A stretch of 64,000 bases of DNA, from contig NZ_RFFL01000004.1 in the NCBI RefSeq assembly GCF_003696285.1, forward strand, positions 269,936-333,935. The letters are read 5' to 3'. The notes below the pieces were generated by a model. That model made no database searches, was not told the DNA's origin, and saw nothing but the letters and a program-made list of their open reading frames with translations. Both the position numbers and the translations under genes were made by a program. This document shows, in pieces, positions 30,909 to 39,681 of this stretch (its first letter is position 1; each line of letters opens with the position of its first letter). Source of the stretch: Stutzerimonas nitrititolerans (lineage in GTDB: Bacteria; Pseudomonadota; Gammaproteobacteria; Pseudomonadales; Pseudomonadaceae).

Positions 30909-31769
30909 ATGCGTTGGAAAAAGGCGCGGCGCAGCGACAACGTGGTGGATGCCAGGGGCCGCAGCGGCGGTTTCCGTGGCGGTCGCCTGAGCCTGGCCGG
31001 TGTCGCCGTGGTCGTGGTGATCGGCCTGCTTTCCGGCCAGGACCCGCTGCAGATCCTCGGCCAACTGGCCAACCAGACCGGTTCTGTTTCTACCCAGCAG
31101 GACAGCCCGGCTGCCAATGGCGACGATCCGCAGGTAGCCTTCGTGCAGTCCATTCTCGGCGATACCGAAGACACCTGGCGCGCGCTGTTCCAGCAGTCGG
31201 GCGCACAGTATCGCGACCCGACGCTGGTGCTGTTCCGTGGCGGCGTCCGCTCGGCCTGTGGCTTCGCCAGCTCCGCCGTGGGGCCCTTCTATTGCCCGGG
31301 CGACCAGCAGGTTTACCTGGACCTGCAATTCTTCGACGAAATGGCCTCACGCTTCGAGGTGGCCGGCGATTTCGCCCAGGCCTATGTGATCGCCCACGAG
31401 GTCGGCCATCATGTGCAGACGCTGCTGGGCGTTTCCCAGCAAATGCAGGCGGCGCGCCAGCGCGGTGCGCAGATGGAAGGTGACAACGGCCTGCTGGTGC
31501 GCCAAGAGTTGCAGGCCGACTGCTTTGCCGGTGTCTGGGCCTACCACGCACAACAGCGCCATGACTGGCTCGAGGAAGGCGACCTGGAGGATGCGCTGAA
31601 CGCCGCCAATGCCATCGGTGACGATCGCCTGCAGCAACAGAGCCAGGGCCGGATCGTCCCCGATGCCTTTACCCATGGCACCTCGGCGCAGCGGATGAAA
31701 TGGTTTCGGACAGGTTTCGACAGCGGCGAACCCGCGCGCTGCGATACCTTCCGGGCATCGCGCCTGTAG
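30909..31769 (+). CDS. YpfJ-family neutral zinc metallopeptidase
   Basis: A 286-residue membrane-anchored protein: a basic N-terminus (MRWKKARRSDNVVDARG), one transmembrane helix (about 28-42), then a periplasmic domain with the zinc motif H163-E-V-G-H167 and the later RQELQADCFAGVWAY carrying the third ligand glutamate. It contains CGFASSAVGPFYCPGDQQVYLD, highly conserved in this family. GGAAGGA precedes the ATG at 30909. Physiological substrates of YpfJ-type enzymes are unknown. Confidence 0.9.
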   Translation: MRWKKARRSDNVVDARGRSGGFRGGRLSLAGVAVVVVIGLLSGQDPLQILGQLANQTGSVSTQQDSPAANGDDPQVAFVQSILGDTEDTWRALFQQSGAQYRDPTLVLFRGGVRSACGFASSAVGPFYCPGDQQVYLDLQFFDEMASRFEVAGDFAQAYVIAHEVGHHVQTLLGVSQQMQAARQRGAQMEGDNGLLVRQELQADCFAGVWAYHAQQRHDWLEEGDLEDALNAANAIGDDRLQQQSQGRIVPDAFTHGTSAQRMKWFRTGFDSGEPARCDTFRASRL

Positions 31770-31775
31770 CTCGCC

Positions 31776-32108
31776 TCAGCCGATCCAGCTGAACACTGGC
31801 GCATCCACGCCATTGTGTACCCGCACCTGCGTGCTGTGACGCAAACGCACCAGCAAGCGCTTGCCCGCCTGGGTACTGCCGCTCAGGGCCTCGAGCTGTG
31901 TCAGCAACTGCGGCCCTTCCATCTGCTCCGCCTCACGCAACAGCTGCAACGCCGCCAGCCAGAGATCGTCCGACTGCGTGGCGCGAGCGGGCTGCTCCGA
32001 CCGCACGAGGTTCGGCAGCTGCTGCGTCAGCTGTGCCCAGTCCTGCTCATCCAGCTCGACACTGAGGTCGACCGGCAGTTCGCCGATATGGCCACGAATT
32101 CGAATCAC
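31776..32108 (-). CDS. Conserved hypothetical protein
   Basis: A 110-residue soluble protein without signal or membrane helix. It begins MIRIRGHIGELPVDLSVELDEQDWAQL, a beta-hairpin-like start, and continues mainly helical (WLAALQLLREAEQ, LLTQLEALSG). I do not recognise a family. It is divergent from the zinc operon, with its start 70 bp from the Zur box. Confidence 0.65.
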   Translation of the reverse strand: MIRIRGHIGELPVDLSVELDEQDWAQLTQQLPNLVRSEQPARATQSDDLWLAALQLLREAEQMEGPQLLTQLEALSGSTQAGKRLLVRLRHSTQVRVHNGVDAPVFSWIG

Positions 32109-32177
32109 CTGCGCGTCTCCTGGAAAAACAGCGGAATGCTCCCATGCCTTGCGGAAGCTGGCCAGCGTTCGTCACTT

Positions 32178-32190
32178 GTTATAACGTAAC
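32178..32190. promoter_or_regulatory. Probable Zur box
   Basis: GTTATAACGTAAC is a GTTA-N5-TAAC dyad and agrees with the Zur consensus of pseudomonads (GTTATA-type palindrome). It lies 24 bp before the DUF2796 gene, where a bound repressor would block transcription. The P. aeruginosa operon with the same gene content is reported to be Zur-controlled. Confidence 0.7.
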
Positions 32191-32213
32191 GAACAATTCA
32201 GAGGAGACCCACC

Positions 32214-32807
32214 ATGCGCCACCTGCTGCTTGCCCTGCCCTTCGCGCTGTTGCCCGTCATCGCTCATGCCAACGAGCATCACCACCACGACCACCACGAC
32301 CACCACGACGAACATGCCAGCCTGGGCAGCCACGAGCATGGCGTGGCTCAGCTCGATGCGGCGCTGGAAGGCACTGTCCTGGAAATCGAACTGCGCAGCC
32401 CGGCGATCAACCTGCTGGGCTTCGAGCATGCGGCCAACAGCGCCGAGGACAAGCGCAAGGTAGCCGACGCCCGCGCGCAGCTGGAGCAGCCGGGCAGGCT
32501 GTTCGGACTGTCCGCCGAAGCCGGTTGCAAACTTGACGAAGCCCGCCTGGAAAGTCCGCTGTTCGCGGGCAAGGGCCATGAGCATGAGCATGAGCATGAG
32601 CATGAGCAGCATGACGCCGGCACGCACAGCGATGTCCATGCGCATTACCGCTACGACTGCAGCACGCCGGATGCGCTGACCGGGCTGGATCTGCGAGCAC
32701 TGTTCGAGGCCTTCCCCGGCACCGAGAAAATCCAGGCTCAGGTCATCGGCCCGAACGGCCAGCAAGGCAAGCTGCTACGCGCCAACCAGGCGCAGATAAC
32801 GTTCTGA
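32214..32807 (+). CDS. DUF2796 His-rich zinc-binding periplasmic protein (ZrgA-like)
   Basis: Exported 197-residue protein with a signal peptide ending AHANE. Two metal-binding tracts are visible: HHHHDHHDHHDEH just after cleavage and HEHEHEHEHE near residue 122, encoded by a 9-bp repeat (CACCACGAC x3, 32283-32309) and a 6-bp repeat (CATGAG x5, 32577-32606). DUF2796 proteins (ZrgA of Vibrio, PA4063 of P. aeruginosa) serve in zinc uptake. First gene of a four-gene operon behind a Zur box; AGAGGAG precedes the ATG. Confidence 0.88.
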   Translation: MRHLLLALPFALLPVIAHANEHHHHDHHDHHDEHASLGSHEHGVAQLDAALEGTVLEIELRSPAINLLGFEHAANSAEDKRKVADARAQLEQPGRLFGLSAEAGCKLDEARLESPLFAGKGHEHEHEHEHEQHDAGTHSDVHAHYRYDCSTPDALTGLDLRALFEAFPGTEKIQAQVIGPNGQQGKLLRANQAQITF

Positions 32808-32879
32808 TACAGGATGCCAGCCGTCTCTGGGCTGCAGGCAGTACACTCCGGCTCGCCGTACATCATCCAGACTCTACTC

Positions 32880-33584
32880 ATGACTGCGCTGCTTGAACTT
32901 GATCAACTCGGTTTCGCCTGGCCCGGCCAGGTGGAGCTGCTGGACATTCCCGCGTTCTCCCTAGAACGCAACCAGAGCCTGTTCCTCAAGGGCCCCTCCG
33001 GCAGCGGCAAGACCACCCTGCTCGGGCTGATTGGCGGCGTGCAGAGAGCTGGACGCGGAACCGTTCGTCTGCTGGGCGAGGATCTCGGCGCGCTTTCGGC
33101 CAGCGCCCGGGATCGCTTTCGGGTGGATCACACCGGCTATATCTTCCAGCAGTTCAATCTGCTGCCCTTTCTGTCCGTAGCTGAAAACGTCGCTCTGCCC
33201 TGCCGCTTCTCGCGCCTGCGCACCGAACGGGCGCGCGAGCGTCATGGCAGTGTCGACCAGGCCGCCGCGAGCCTGCTCACCCACCTTGGCCTGCCGGCCG
33301 AGCTGTTCGGCCGCCGCGCCGAATCGCTCTCCATCGGCCAGCAGCAACGCGTTGCCGCGGCACGCGCGCTGATCGGCCAGCCGGAGCTGGTGATCGCCGA
33401 CGAGCCCACCTCGGCACTGGATGCCGACAGCCGCGAAGCCTTCCTGCAGCTGCTGTTCGCCGAATGCCGGGCAGCCGGTTCGAGCCTGCTGTTCGTCAGC
33501 CACGACCAGAGCCTGGCCCCGCTGTTCGACCGCAGCCTGTCGCTGGCCGAGCTCAACCGCGCCGCGCGCCCTGCGGAGGCATGA
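32880..33584 (+). CDS. ABC transporter ATP-binding protein of the zinc-responsive operon
   Basis: A 234-residue LolD/MacB-type ATPase with Walker A GPSGSGKT near residue 40, Q-loop YIFQQFNLLPF, signature LSIGQQQRVAAARAL (LSIGQ instead of LSGGQ) and Walker B LVIADEPTSALD. The start chosen gives MTALLELDQLGF; the frame is open further upstream. It overlaps the permease frame, and P. aeruginosa PA4064 is the positional equivalent. Confidence 0.88.
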   Translation: MTALLELDQLGFAWPGQVELLDIPAFSLERNQSLFLKGPSGSGKTTLLGLIGGVQRAGRGTVRLLGEDLGALSASARDRFRVDHTGYIFQQFNLLPFLSVAENVALPCRFSRLRTERARERHGSVDQAAASLLTHLGLPAELFGRRAESLSIGQQQRVAAARALIGQPELVIADEPTSALDADSREAFLQLLFAECRAAGSSLLFVSHDQSLAPLFDRSLSLAELNRAARPAEA

Positions 33585-33586
33585 CG

Positions 33587-34852
33587 ATGTTCCTGTTGCG
33601 CCTGGCGCTGGCGAGCCTGAACAACCGCCGCTTCACTGCTCTGCTCACCGTATTCGCCATCGCCCTGTCGGTGTGCCTGCTGCTCGCCGTCGAGCGGGTG
33701 CGCAGCGAAACCCGCGCCGGCTTCGCCAGTACCATCAGCGGCACCGATCTCATCGTCGGCGCCCGCTCCGGCTCGGTGAACCTGCTGCTCTATTCGGTCT
33801 TTCGCATCGGCAACGCCACCAACAACATCCGTTGGGACAGCTTCGAGCGGTTCGCCGAACACCCGCGCGTCAGCTGGGCGATTCCCATCTCTCTCGGCGA
33901 CTCGTACCGCGGCTACCGGGTGATGGGCACCAGCGATGCCTACTTCGAACATTACCGTTACGGCCGCAAGCAACCTCTGCAACTGGCCGAAGGTCGCGCG
34001 TTCGCGGAGGACCCCTTCGAGGTGGTGCTCGGCGCCGAGGTGGCCGCGGCGTTGCAGCACAAACTGGATGACCAACTGGTGCTGGCGCACGGTGTCGCCA
34101 CGGTCAGCCTGATCCAGCATGACGACAAGCCGTTTCGGGTGGTGGGCATCCTGAAGCGAACCGGCACCCCGGTGGACCGTACGCTGCACATCAGTCTGGC
34201 CGGCATGGAGGCGCTGCACGTGGACTGGCAGCACGGCATGCCGGCACGCGGCGCGGCGCGGGTCGATGCCGAACAGGCGCGCCAGCTGGACCTGCAGCCG
34301 CAACAGATCACCGCCTTCCTGCTCGGGTTGAACAGCCGGATCGCGACCTTCGCCCTGCAACGCGAAATCAACCAGTACCGGGGCGAGCCGCTGCTGGCGA
34401 TCCTGCCCGGCGTGGCCCTGCAGGAACTCTGGAGCCTGGTCGGCACGGCCGAGAAGGCGCTGTTCGTGGTCTCGCTGTTCGTAGTGCTGACCGGGCTGAT
34501 CGGCATGCTCACGGCGATTCTCACCAGCCTCAACGAACGCCGCCGGGAAATGGCGATTCTGCGTTCGGTGGGCGCCAGGCCCTGGCACATCGCCGGCCTG
34601 CTGGTGGTCGAAGCCTTCGCCCTGGCCCTGGCCGGGGTGCTGCTGGGGCTGCTGTTGCTGTATCTCGCCATCGCGGTTGCCCAGGGACCGCTGCAGGGTC
34701 ACTACGGCATTTACCTGCCGCTGGCCTTGCCGAGTACCTACGAATGGACATTGCTGGCCGCGATCCTGCTGGCGGGCCTGGTGATCGGCTGTGTGCCGGC
34801 CTGGCGCGCCTATCGGCAGTCGCTGGCCGACGGTCTGTCGATCCGCTTATGA
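33587..34852 (+). CDS. MacB/FtsX-type ABC permease of the zinc-responsive operon
   Basis: A 421-residue permease: N-terminal helix (ALASLNNRRFTALLTVFAIALSVCLLLAV), a large periplasmic domain (about 45-280), then three C-terminal helices with the FtsX motif LNERRREMAILRSVGARP. GGAGG at 33575-33579 favours the ATG at 33587; another in-frame ATG at 33581 overlaps the upstream stop but is too near the ribosome site. Architecture resembles transporters that act on envelope lipoproteins or ligands rather than ion-conducting importers. Confidence 0.88.
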   Translation: MFLLRLALASLNNRRFTALLTVFAIALSVCLLLAVERVRSETRAGFASTISGTDLIVGARSGSVNLLLYSVFRIGNATNNIRWDSFERFAEHPRVSWAIPISLGDSYRGYRVMGTSDAYFEHYRYGRKQPLQLAEGRAFAEDPFEVVLGAEVAAALQHKLDDQLVLAHGVATVSLIQHDDKPFRVVGILKRTGTPVDRTLHISLAGMEALHVDWQHGMPARGAARVDAEQARQLDLQPQQITAFLLGLNSRIATFALQREINQYRGEPLLAILPGVALQELWSLVGTAEKALFVVSLFVVLTGLIGMLTAILTSLNERRREMAILRSVGARPWHIAGLLVVEAFALALAGVLLGLLLLYLAIAVAQGPLQGHYGIYLPLALPSTYEWTLLAAILLAGLVIGCVPAWRAYRQSLADGLSIRL

Positions 34853-34860
34853 GGAACACC

Positions 34861-35370
34861 ATGTCACGCCTGCTGCCCGCGCTACTGCTCGCCCTCGCCC
34901 TGCCGGTCGCCGCCGAGGTGCGCGAGCTGCAATGGTCCGATCTGATTCCGCCAGGCGCGCCGCCACCGCCGCCGCCCGTGGCCTTGCACGACCTGTCGCA
35001 ACTGGCCGATGCGCTGGGGGCCGAAGCTGGTCCCGCCGCTATGCAGCAATCACCCGCGGCGCCTGTGGTCGAAGCGCTCGATGGCGTGCAGGTCAAGCTG
35101 CCGGGCTATATCGTGCCGCTGGACATGAGCGAGGAAGGCCGCGTCACTGAGTTTCTGCTGGTGCCCTACTTTGGCGCCTGCATCCATGTGCCGCCACCGC
35201 CGTCGAACCAGATCGTGCATGCCACCAGCGAACTCGGCGTCAAGGTGGAGCAGCTCTATCAGCCGTTCTGGATCGAAGGTCCGCTGCGGGTCGAACACGC
35301 CAGCAGCGAACTGGCCGAAGCCGGCTATCGCATGGATGCGCAGAAGATCTATTTCTACGAGCTGGATTGA
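34861..35370 (+). CDS. DUF3299 exported protein of the zinc-responsive operon
   Basis: A 169-residue periplasmic protein with a signal peptide (LLPALLLALALPVAAEV). DUF3299 features are seen: the WSDLIPPGAPPPPPP opening, VKLPGYIVPLDMSEEGRVTEFLLVPYFGACIHVPPPPSNQIVHA. One Cys occurs in GACIHVPPPPSNQ. ATGAGGAAC provides the ribosome site and overlaps the permease stop. It is the fourth and last operon gene, as PA4066 in P. aeruginosa. Biochemical role unknown. Confidence 0.85.
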   Translation: MSRLLPALLLALALPVAAEVRELQWSDLIPPGAPPPPPPVALHDLSQLADALGAEAGPAAMQQSPAAPVVEALDGVQVKLPGYIVPLDMSEEGRVTEFLLVPYFGACIHVPPPPSNQIVHATSELGVKVEQLYQPFWIEGPLRVEHASSELAEAGYRMDAQKIYFYELD

Positions 35371-35490
35371 ATTGGCAGCGGATACATAGGTAGCTGGTGC
35401 GCGGTGGCTTGCAGTACGACAAGCGCCCTATGAACCAACGCCTCGCGCGCGGGTGCTACTCCAAAACAAGCAGGCAGTTGCTCGTTACCC

Positions 35491-35519
35491 CGTGGGAGCC
35501 GTGCCCTCGCGGCGAATGC
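35491..35519. repeat. REP-like unit
   Basis: CGTGGGAGCCGTGCCCTCGC followed by GGCGAATGC has the typical Pseudomonas REP outline (GTGGGAGC...CGCGGCGAA) and folds into a short hairpin. It lies between the convergent DUF3299 and TPR genes; nothing else is seen in this 211-bp gap. Confidence 0.65.
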
Positions 35520-35581
35520 AGGCGCTAGCCTGCCGACAGCCTCGAAACTCACCCTAAAGCGGCCTCATACGAGACGCTGTT

Positions 35582-36673
35582 TCAGTTGATACGTGCGACC
35601 TGACGCTGGCGTTCGAAGCTCAACTCGCCCTCGGCCCATTCACGCCAGGCCCGCACCTGACGGCGCTCGGCACCGGCACGTTCTGCCTGTTTCAACGCAT
35701 CGAGGCCGGCCTGCCAGTGGGCCTGTTCTAGTTCCAACTGGGCCACGTGGAGCCATAGCTTGGCATTGCCCGACTGAGCGGCCAGCTCCCGATAGATGCG
35801 CGACGCCGACGAGCGCTCACGCGCCTGCCACCAGAGCATGCCCAGGCGCTCACGGCGGGTTGCATTGGTTGCCAGCAGACGCGACTCCAGCATGCCCTCG
35901 AGCAGCTTCGCACCCTGCCAGGGCTGGCCGGCCGCGCTGGCCAGCAGTACCAGGTTGTCCAGTTCGGATTCACTGAAGCGCAATCCCTTGGCATGGGCCG
36001 CGCGCAGCGTCGCGAGCGCCTTGTCTTCGTCGCCGGCCATCTGCTGCAGCCCGGCCAGTTGGCGCCAGGTCTTGGTCTGGTCCGGATGACGCAACAACAG
36101 ACGGCGCTGCCAGCGCTCAGCCGCCTCGTAACGTTTCAGCTCGGCATTGGCACCGACCAGGAACTGCAGCCAGGTATCGCCGGCATTCGGGTTGGCCTGT
36201 ACGTAGCGCTCGGCGAGCGGCAGGGCCTTGGCATGCTGGCCCAGCCCCTGATAGGCCTGCACCAGCATCTGCAACACTTCCTCGTTCGCCTGTGCCGGCG
36301 AGCCCAGCAACTCGACGACCTTGGCGTAACGCTCCTGCACCAGGTTCAGCTTGGCCAGGTTCAAGCGCTCGTTGGGCAGCAGCGCTTCGTCCAGCTTGCC
36401 GCTGGCAACCGCCTTCTCCAGCAGTTGCAGCGCCTGCTTGTTGTCACCTTCGGCCCAGGCGAGATAAGCGCGGCTGCGCCATACCAGGGCTTCCTCGGCA
36501 CTGCCGGCCTTGGCCTCGACCTGCTGCAGCAGCTTGCGAGCGGTGGCGTAATCACCCTTCTGCTGCGCGCTCTGCGCTCGTTCCAGTGCCATGAAGACGG
36601 CAGGGTTGACCACTTGCGCAGCCTGTACGGAGGCCGCGAACAGTAACGAAAGCAGGAGCAGGAAACGTGGCAT
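35582..36673 (-). CDS. Tetratricopeptide-repeat periplasmic protein of the TonB operon
   Basis: A 363-residue exported protein with a signal peptide (FLLLLSLLFAASVQAAQ) and a solenoid of TPR-like helices: RAQSAQQKGDYATARKLL, SRAYLAWAEGDNKQALQLLEKA, LVQAYQGLGQHAKALPLAERYV and others. In Vibrio a TPR gene likewise ends the tonB2 operon and helps the TonB2 system. The start at 36673 has AAGGAG; only one base separates its start from the tonB stop. Confidence 0.85.
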   Translation of the reverse strand: MPRFLLLLSLLFAASVQAAQVVNPAVFMALERAQSAQQKGDYATARKLLQQVEAKAGSAEEALVWRSRAYLAWAEGDNKQALQLLEKAVASGKLDEALLPNERLNLAKLNLVQERYAKVVELLGSPAQANEEVLQMLVQAYQGLGQHAKALPLAERYVQANPNAGDTWLQFLVGANAELKRYEAAERWQRRLLLRHPDQTKTWRQLAGLQQMAGDEDKALATLRAAHAKGLRFSESELDNLVLLASAAGQPWQGAKLLEGMLESRLLATNATRRERLGMLWWQARERSSASRIYRELAAQSGNAKLWLHVAQLELEQAHWQAGLDALKQAERAGAERRQVRAWREWAEGELSFERQRQVARIN

Positions 36674-36674
36674 T

Positions 36675-37376
36675 TTAGCGTTCTCCTTGCAGGCGGAAGT
36701 GAAGGGTCTTGACGGCCTCTCGGGAGACCGCGGCGCCGTTTTCGGTACGCGGCGCGAAGCGCCAGCGAGCTGCTGCGCGACGCGCCTCACGATCGAAAAT
36801 GTTGCGAGGCTCGGATTCCAACACGCGGATGTTCTCGACCGTGCCGGCGGCGGTGATGGTGAAGGCCAGCTTGATGTGCCCCTCGATACCGCGCTGACGC
36901 GCCCGGTAGGGGTATTCGGGACGCACATCGTTCAACGGCATGACCTCCTGTTCCGGCCCGCCAGGCTGCCCCGCTCCCTCAACGGAAGGCGCCGGTGCCG
37001 CAGCTGGCGCCGAGGCGCCCGCGGTCAGCCCGGACAGACTGGGTGTGGGTGCGGAAATCGAAATACCGCTATCGATGTTCGGCAGGGCCAGGTCAAGTTT
37101 GGGCAGGTTGGCGCTCGGCGTGGCCATGGTCGGTGTCGGCGGCGTAGGCGGTTGCGGCGTCTTCGGCTGAGGCGGCTGCGGTGCCTGCTGCCGGGAACGT
37201 GTGCTGGTGTCCTCGTTGCGGCCGTCCATGCGTACGAAGTTGGCGATCGCCACCGGATCGTCCACCACCTCACTGCCCGAAGGGGTGACCATGCTCAGCA
37301 TGAGCACGAACAGCGACAATGCCACTGCGCAGGCGGCGATGAAGGACAGCCCGACACGAGCCAGCCTCTGATGCAT
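36675..37376 (-). CDS. TonB energy transducer (TonB2-type)
   Basis: A 233-residue protein: one N-terminal membrane helix (VGLSFIAACAVALSLFVLMLSMV), a Pro-rich linker (QAPQPPQPKTPQPPTPPTP) and a C-terminal TonB domain with PEYPYRARQRGIEGHIKLAFTITAAGTVENIRV and RWRFAPRTENG. It links proton-motive force to outer-membrane receptors. ATG 37374-37376 overlaps the exbD stop (TGATG); GTG at 37379 is the alternative. Follows exbB2-exbD. Confidence 0.92.
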   Translation of the reverse strand: MHQRLARVGLSFIAACAVALSLFVLMLSMVTPSGSEVVDDPVAIANFVRMDGRNEDTSTRSRQQAPQPPQPKTPQPPTPPTPTMATPSANLPKLDLALPNIDSGISISAPTPSLSGLTAGASAPAAAPAPSVEGAGQPGGPEQEVMPLNDVRPEYPYRARQRGIEGHIKLAFTITAAGTVENIRVLESEPRNIFDREARRAAARWRFAPRTENGAAVSREAVKTLHFRLQGER

Positions 37377-37786
37377 CACAGCGCTCCTGCGGTCGCGGCG
37401 AGCGCCACGTCATGTACGCCGGCCTGGCGCGCCTGGTCCATCACCTGGACCACCAGGCCGGTGCGCGCGTCCTGGTCGGCCTGGACCACTACCGCGCCGT
37501 CCGGCTGGTCGACGCGCAGACGCTCGATGTGCGCGCGCACGCTGCGTACGTCAACGGCCTTCTTGTCGATCCACACCTGGCCGTCGGCAGTCACCGCGAC
37601 GAGGATGTTGCCCTTGTCCTGCGCGCTGGCGGTATCCGCCTGCGGGCGCTGGACCTCGACACCGGATTCCTTGATGAAGGAGCTGGTGACGATGAAGAAA
37701 ATCAGCATGATGAAAACCACATCGAGCATCGGCGTCAGATCGATGCCAGTGTCTTCTTCCTGCAGGTGATGGCGACGCATACGCAT
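37376..37786 (-). CDS. ExbD-type TonB accessory protein
   Basis: A 136-residue ExbD/TolR protein: cytoplasmic tail RRHHLQEEDTG, single helix with the proton-binding Asp in IDLTPMLDVVFIMLIFFIVTSSF, then a periplasmic domain. The LDV aspartate is present. Gene order ExbB-ExbD-TonB with touching ends shows one operon. Confidence 0.93.
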   Translation of the reverse strand: MRMRRHHLQEEDTGIDLTPMLDVVFIMLIFFIVTSSFIKESGVEVQRPQADTASAQDKGNILVAVTADGQVWIDKKAVDVRSVRAHIERLRVDQPDGAVVVQADQDARTGLVVQVMDQARQAGVHDVALAATAGAL

Positions 37787-37796
37787 CCGGTAATCC

Positions 37797-38342
37797 TCAA
37801 TCGTGACGCAGCTGGTCGGCCAGCCGGTCGAGAGCCAGGCGCGCGATTCGCTCGAGACGCGCCAGGCTGAACAGTCCAGTGATGGCCAGCACCATGCCGG
37901 CCATGGTCGGCAGGGTCGCCTGCCAGACGCCCGCTGCCATCCCGCGGGGGTTGCCGGTGCCGTTGAGCGCCAACACGTCGAATACGGCGATCATTCCGCT
38001 GACGGTGCCGAGCAGGCCCAGCAGCGGATACATGGCGACCAGCGTCTTGCTCAGCCGCAGAGGTCCGGACAGCTGCTGCTGCGCCTGTGCCAGCCAGGCT
38101 GCGCGCACCGCACGCTGCCAGCTGCCGGATTCGCCACTCAGCTGTGCCCAGGCCTGGCGCCGTGCTTCCACCCAGTGCGGGAACACCCGGCGCATGAACC
38201 AGACGCGCTCGAACACCAGCGTCCAATAGAGAACGCAGAGGGCGGCCAGCGCCCACATCACCACGCCGCCTGCCGCCATGAAGTCGAGCAGCGCATGGCC
38301 GCTGTCGACCAGGCTCAGCCAGTAGCCGTGCAGATCAGTCAC
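37797..38342 (-). CDS. ExbB-type proton channel protein (ExbB2)
   Basis: A 181-residue MotA/TolQ/ExbB protein with three membrane helices; PLLGLLGTVSGMIAVFDVLA and the following GVWQATLPTMAGMVLAITGLFSL contain the conserved Thr-lined channel residues. Short N-terminus as in the second ExbB of TonB2 systems. Start overlaps the end of the longer ExbB homologue upstream. Confidence 0.93.
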   Translation of the reverse strand: MTDLHGYWLSLVDSGHALLDFMAAGGVVMWALAALCVLYWTLVFERVWFMRRVFPHWVEARRQAWAQLSGESGSWQRAVRAAWLAQAQQQLSGPLRLSKTLVAMYPLLGLLGTVSGMIAVFDVLALNGTGNPRGMAAGVWQATLPTMAGMVLAITGLFSLARLERIARLALDRLADQLRHD

Positions 38343-39681
38343 GGCGCGGCGATCCCGACAGGTGCAGTGCGATCAGACCGGCGCTCTGCTGCTCCAGCAA
38401 CTGGATCAGGCCCTTGCTGCGGCTGGCCAGCAGGCTGTGCAGGAACAACAGGGGAATCGCCACCACCAGGCCTTGCACGGTCGTCACCAGCGCCTGGGAG
38501 ATGCCGTCGGCCATCAGTCGAGAGTCACCGCCACCGCTCTGGGTGATGGCCTGGAAGGTGACGATCATGCCAGTTACGGTACCCAGCAGGCCCAGCAGCG
38601 GCGCCACGGCAGCGAGCAGCTTGAGCAGCGGCTGGCCACGCTCCAGCGGCGGTGTTTCCTGAAGAATGGCCTCGTCGAGTTTCAGCTCGAGGGTTTCCAG
38701 GTCCGACAACTGCGGCTTGGGTCCGAGCACGCCGATGATCCGTCCCAGCGGGTTGTCGCTGCGAGGGGCATTCAGTTCGCGCATCTGGCTGGCGACCTTG
38801 CGCCCGACACCGCTGAGATAGGCCATTCGCCAGATCGCCAGCAGCAGACCGAAGATACCCAGCACCATGATCACCCAGCCGACCAGGCCGCCCTGCTGCA
38901 CCCGATCCCACAGTTCCGGCTGACGCTGCAGCTGCTCCAGCAGGGAGCCCCGGCTCGGATCTACCGGCAGAACCGCCAGCGCATCGCTGCTGCCCAGATA
39001 GTCGTCGACCAGCCCCTGCCCGGAGGGTTGCCGCGCGGGAGCCAGCAACTCGCCGGCACTCTCGTCGTAACGCAGGAAGGCGTCCTTGGTGAAAGCCGAG
39101 AAAGCACCGACCCGCAGCACCGATTCGACGTTACGCTGGCCGTTGGCGCTAACCACAGGCAGCTCGACCTGCTCGACCCGACCACTCGCGGCCAGGTCTT
39201 CGAGCAAGGTCATCCAGAACGCGTCCAGATCCTCGGCAGACGGCAAGGTACGGCTCTCCGCCAGTGCCCGCAGGCGCTGCACACGCTCCGGATACTGGGT
39301 GTTGAGCAAACTGTCTTGCCATTGCCCGGCGATGTCGCCCGCGCTCTGGCGCACGACCCCGAACAGTTCCCCCAGATGCCCCACGCGCTGCGCGAGGAGC
39401 CTTTCCTGCTCGACCAGCTCGGCTTCCTGACGATCGAATTCAGCTTTCAGGCGCTCGGCTTCGGCCTTCTGCTGTGCGAGCGCGGCATTGGCTCGCGCCA
39501 GCAACTGCGCCTGCTCGCTGCGATCCTGCAGGAACGCCTGCTCACGCGCCTGCATGGCGTCGGCTTCGGCCGCACGATCGCTACGAATGCGTTGCAGCAG
39601 TTGATCGGGGGTCAGGGGCTCGGCCGCCTGGGCCAGTGCCGGCAGCAGGCCAATGAACAGCAACGTCAGCAAACGGCTCAT
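38335..39681 (-). CDS. TtpC-like long ExbB homologue with periplasmic coiled coil
   Basis: A 448-residue protein: signal peptide (LLTLLFIGLLPALAQAAE), a long coiled-coil (about 30-120, ARANAALAQQKAEAERLKAEFDRQEAEL), a periplasmic globular part, then a C-terminal MotA/TolQ/ExbB channel domain with LLGLLGTVTGMIVTFQAITQSGGGD. This architecture is that of TtpC, an essential extra component of Vibrio TonB2 systems. Starts at 39681, overlapping the upstream gene by four bases. Confidence 0.9.
   Translation of the reverse strand: MSRLLTLLFIGLLPALAQAAEPLTPDQLLQRIRSDRAAEADAMQAREQAFLQDRSEQAQLLARANAALAQQKAEAERLKAEFDRQEAELVEQERLLAQRVGHLGELFGVVRQSAGDIAGQWQDSLLNTQYPERVQRLRALAESRTLPSAEDLDAFWMTLLEDLAASGRVEQVELPVVSANGQRNVESVLRVGAFSAFTKDAFLRYDESAGELLAPARQPSGQGLVDDYLGSSDALAVLPVDPSRGSLLEQLQRQPELWDRVQQGGLVGWVIMVLGIFGLLLAIWRMAYLSGVGRKVASQMRELNAPRSDNPLGRIIGVLGPKPQLSDLETLELKLDEAILQETPPLERGQPLLKLLAAVAPLLGLLGTVTGMIVTFQAITQSGGGDSRLMADGISQALVTTVQGLVVAIPLLFLHSLLASRSKGLIQLLEQQSAGLIALHLSGSPRRD

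Noticed and set aside
32577..32606. CATGAG tandem repeat considered as a CRISPR or regulatory repeat
   Set aside because: Units are 6 bp without spacers and encode His-Glu in frame.
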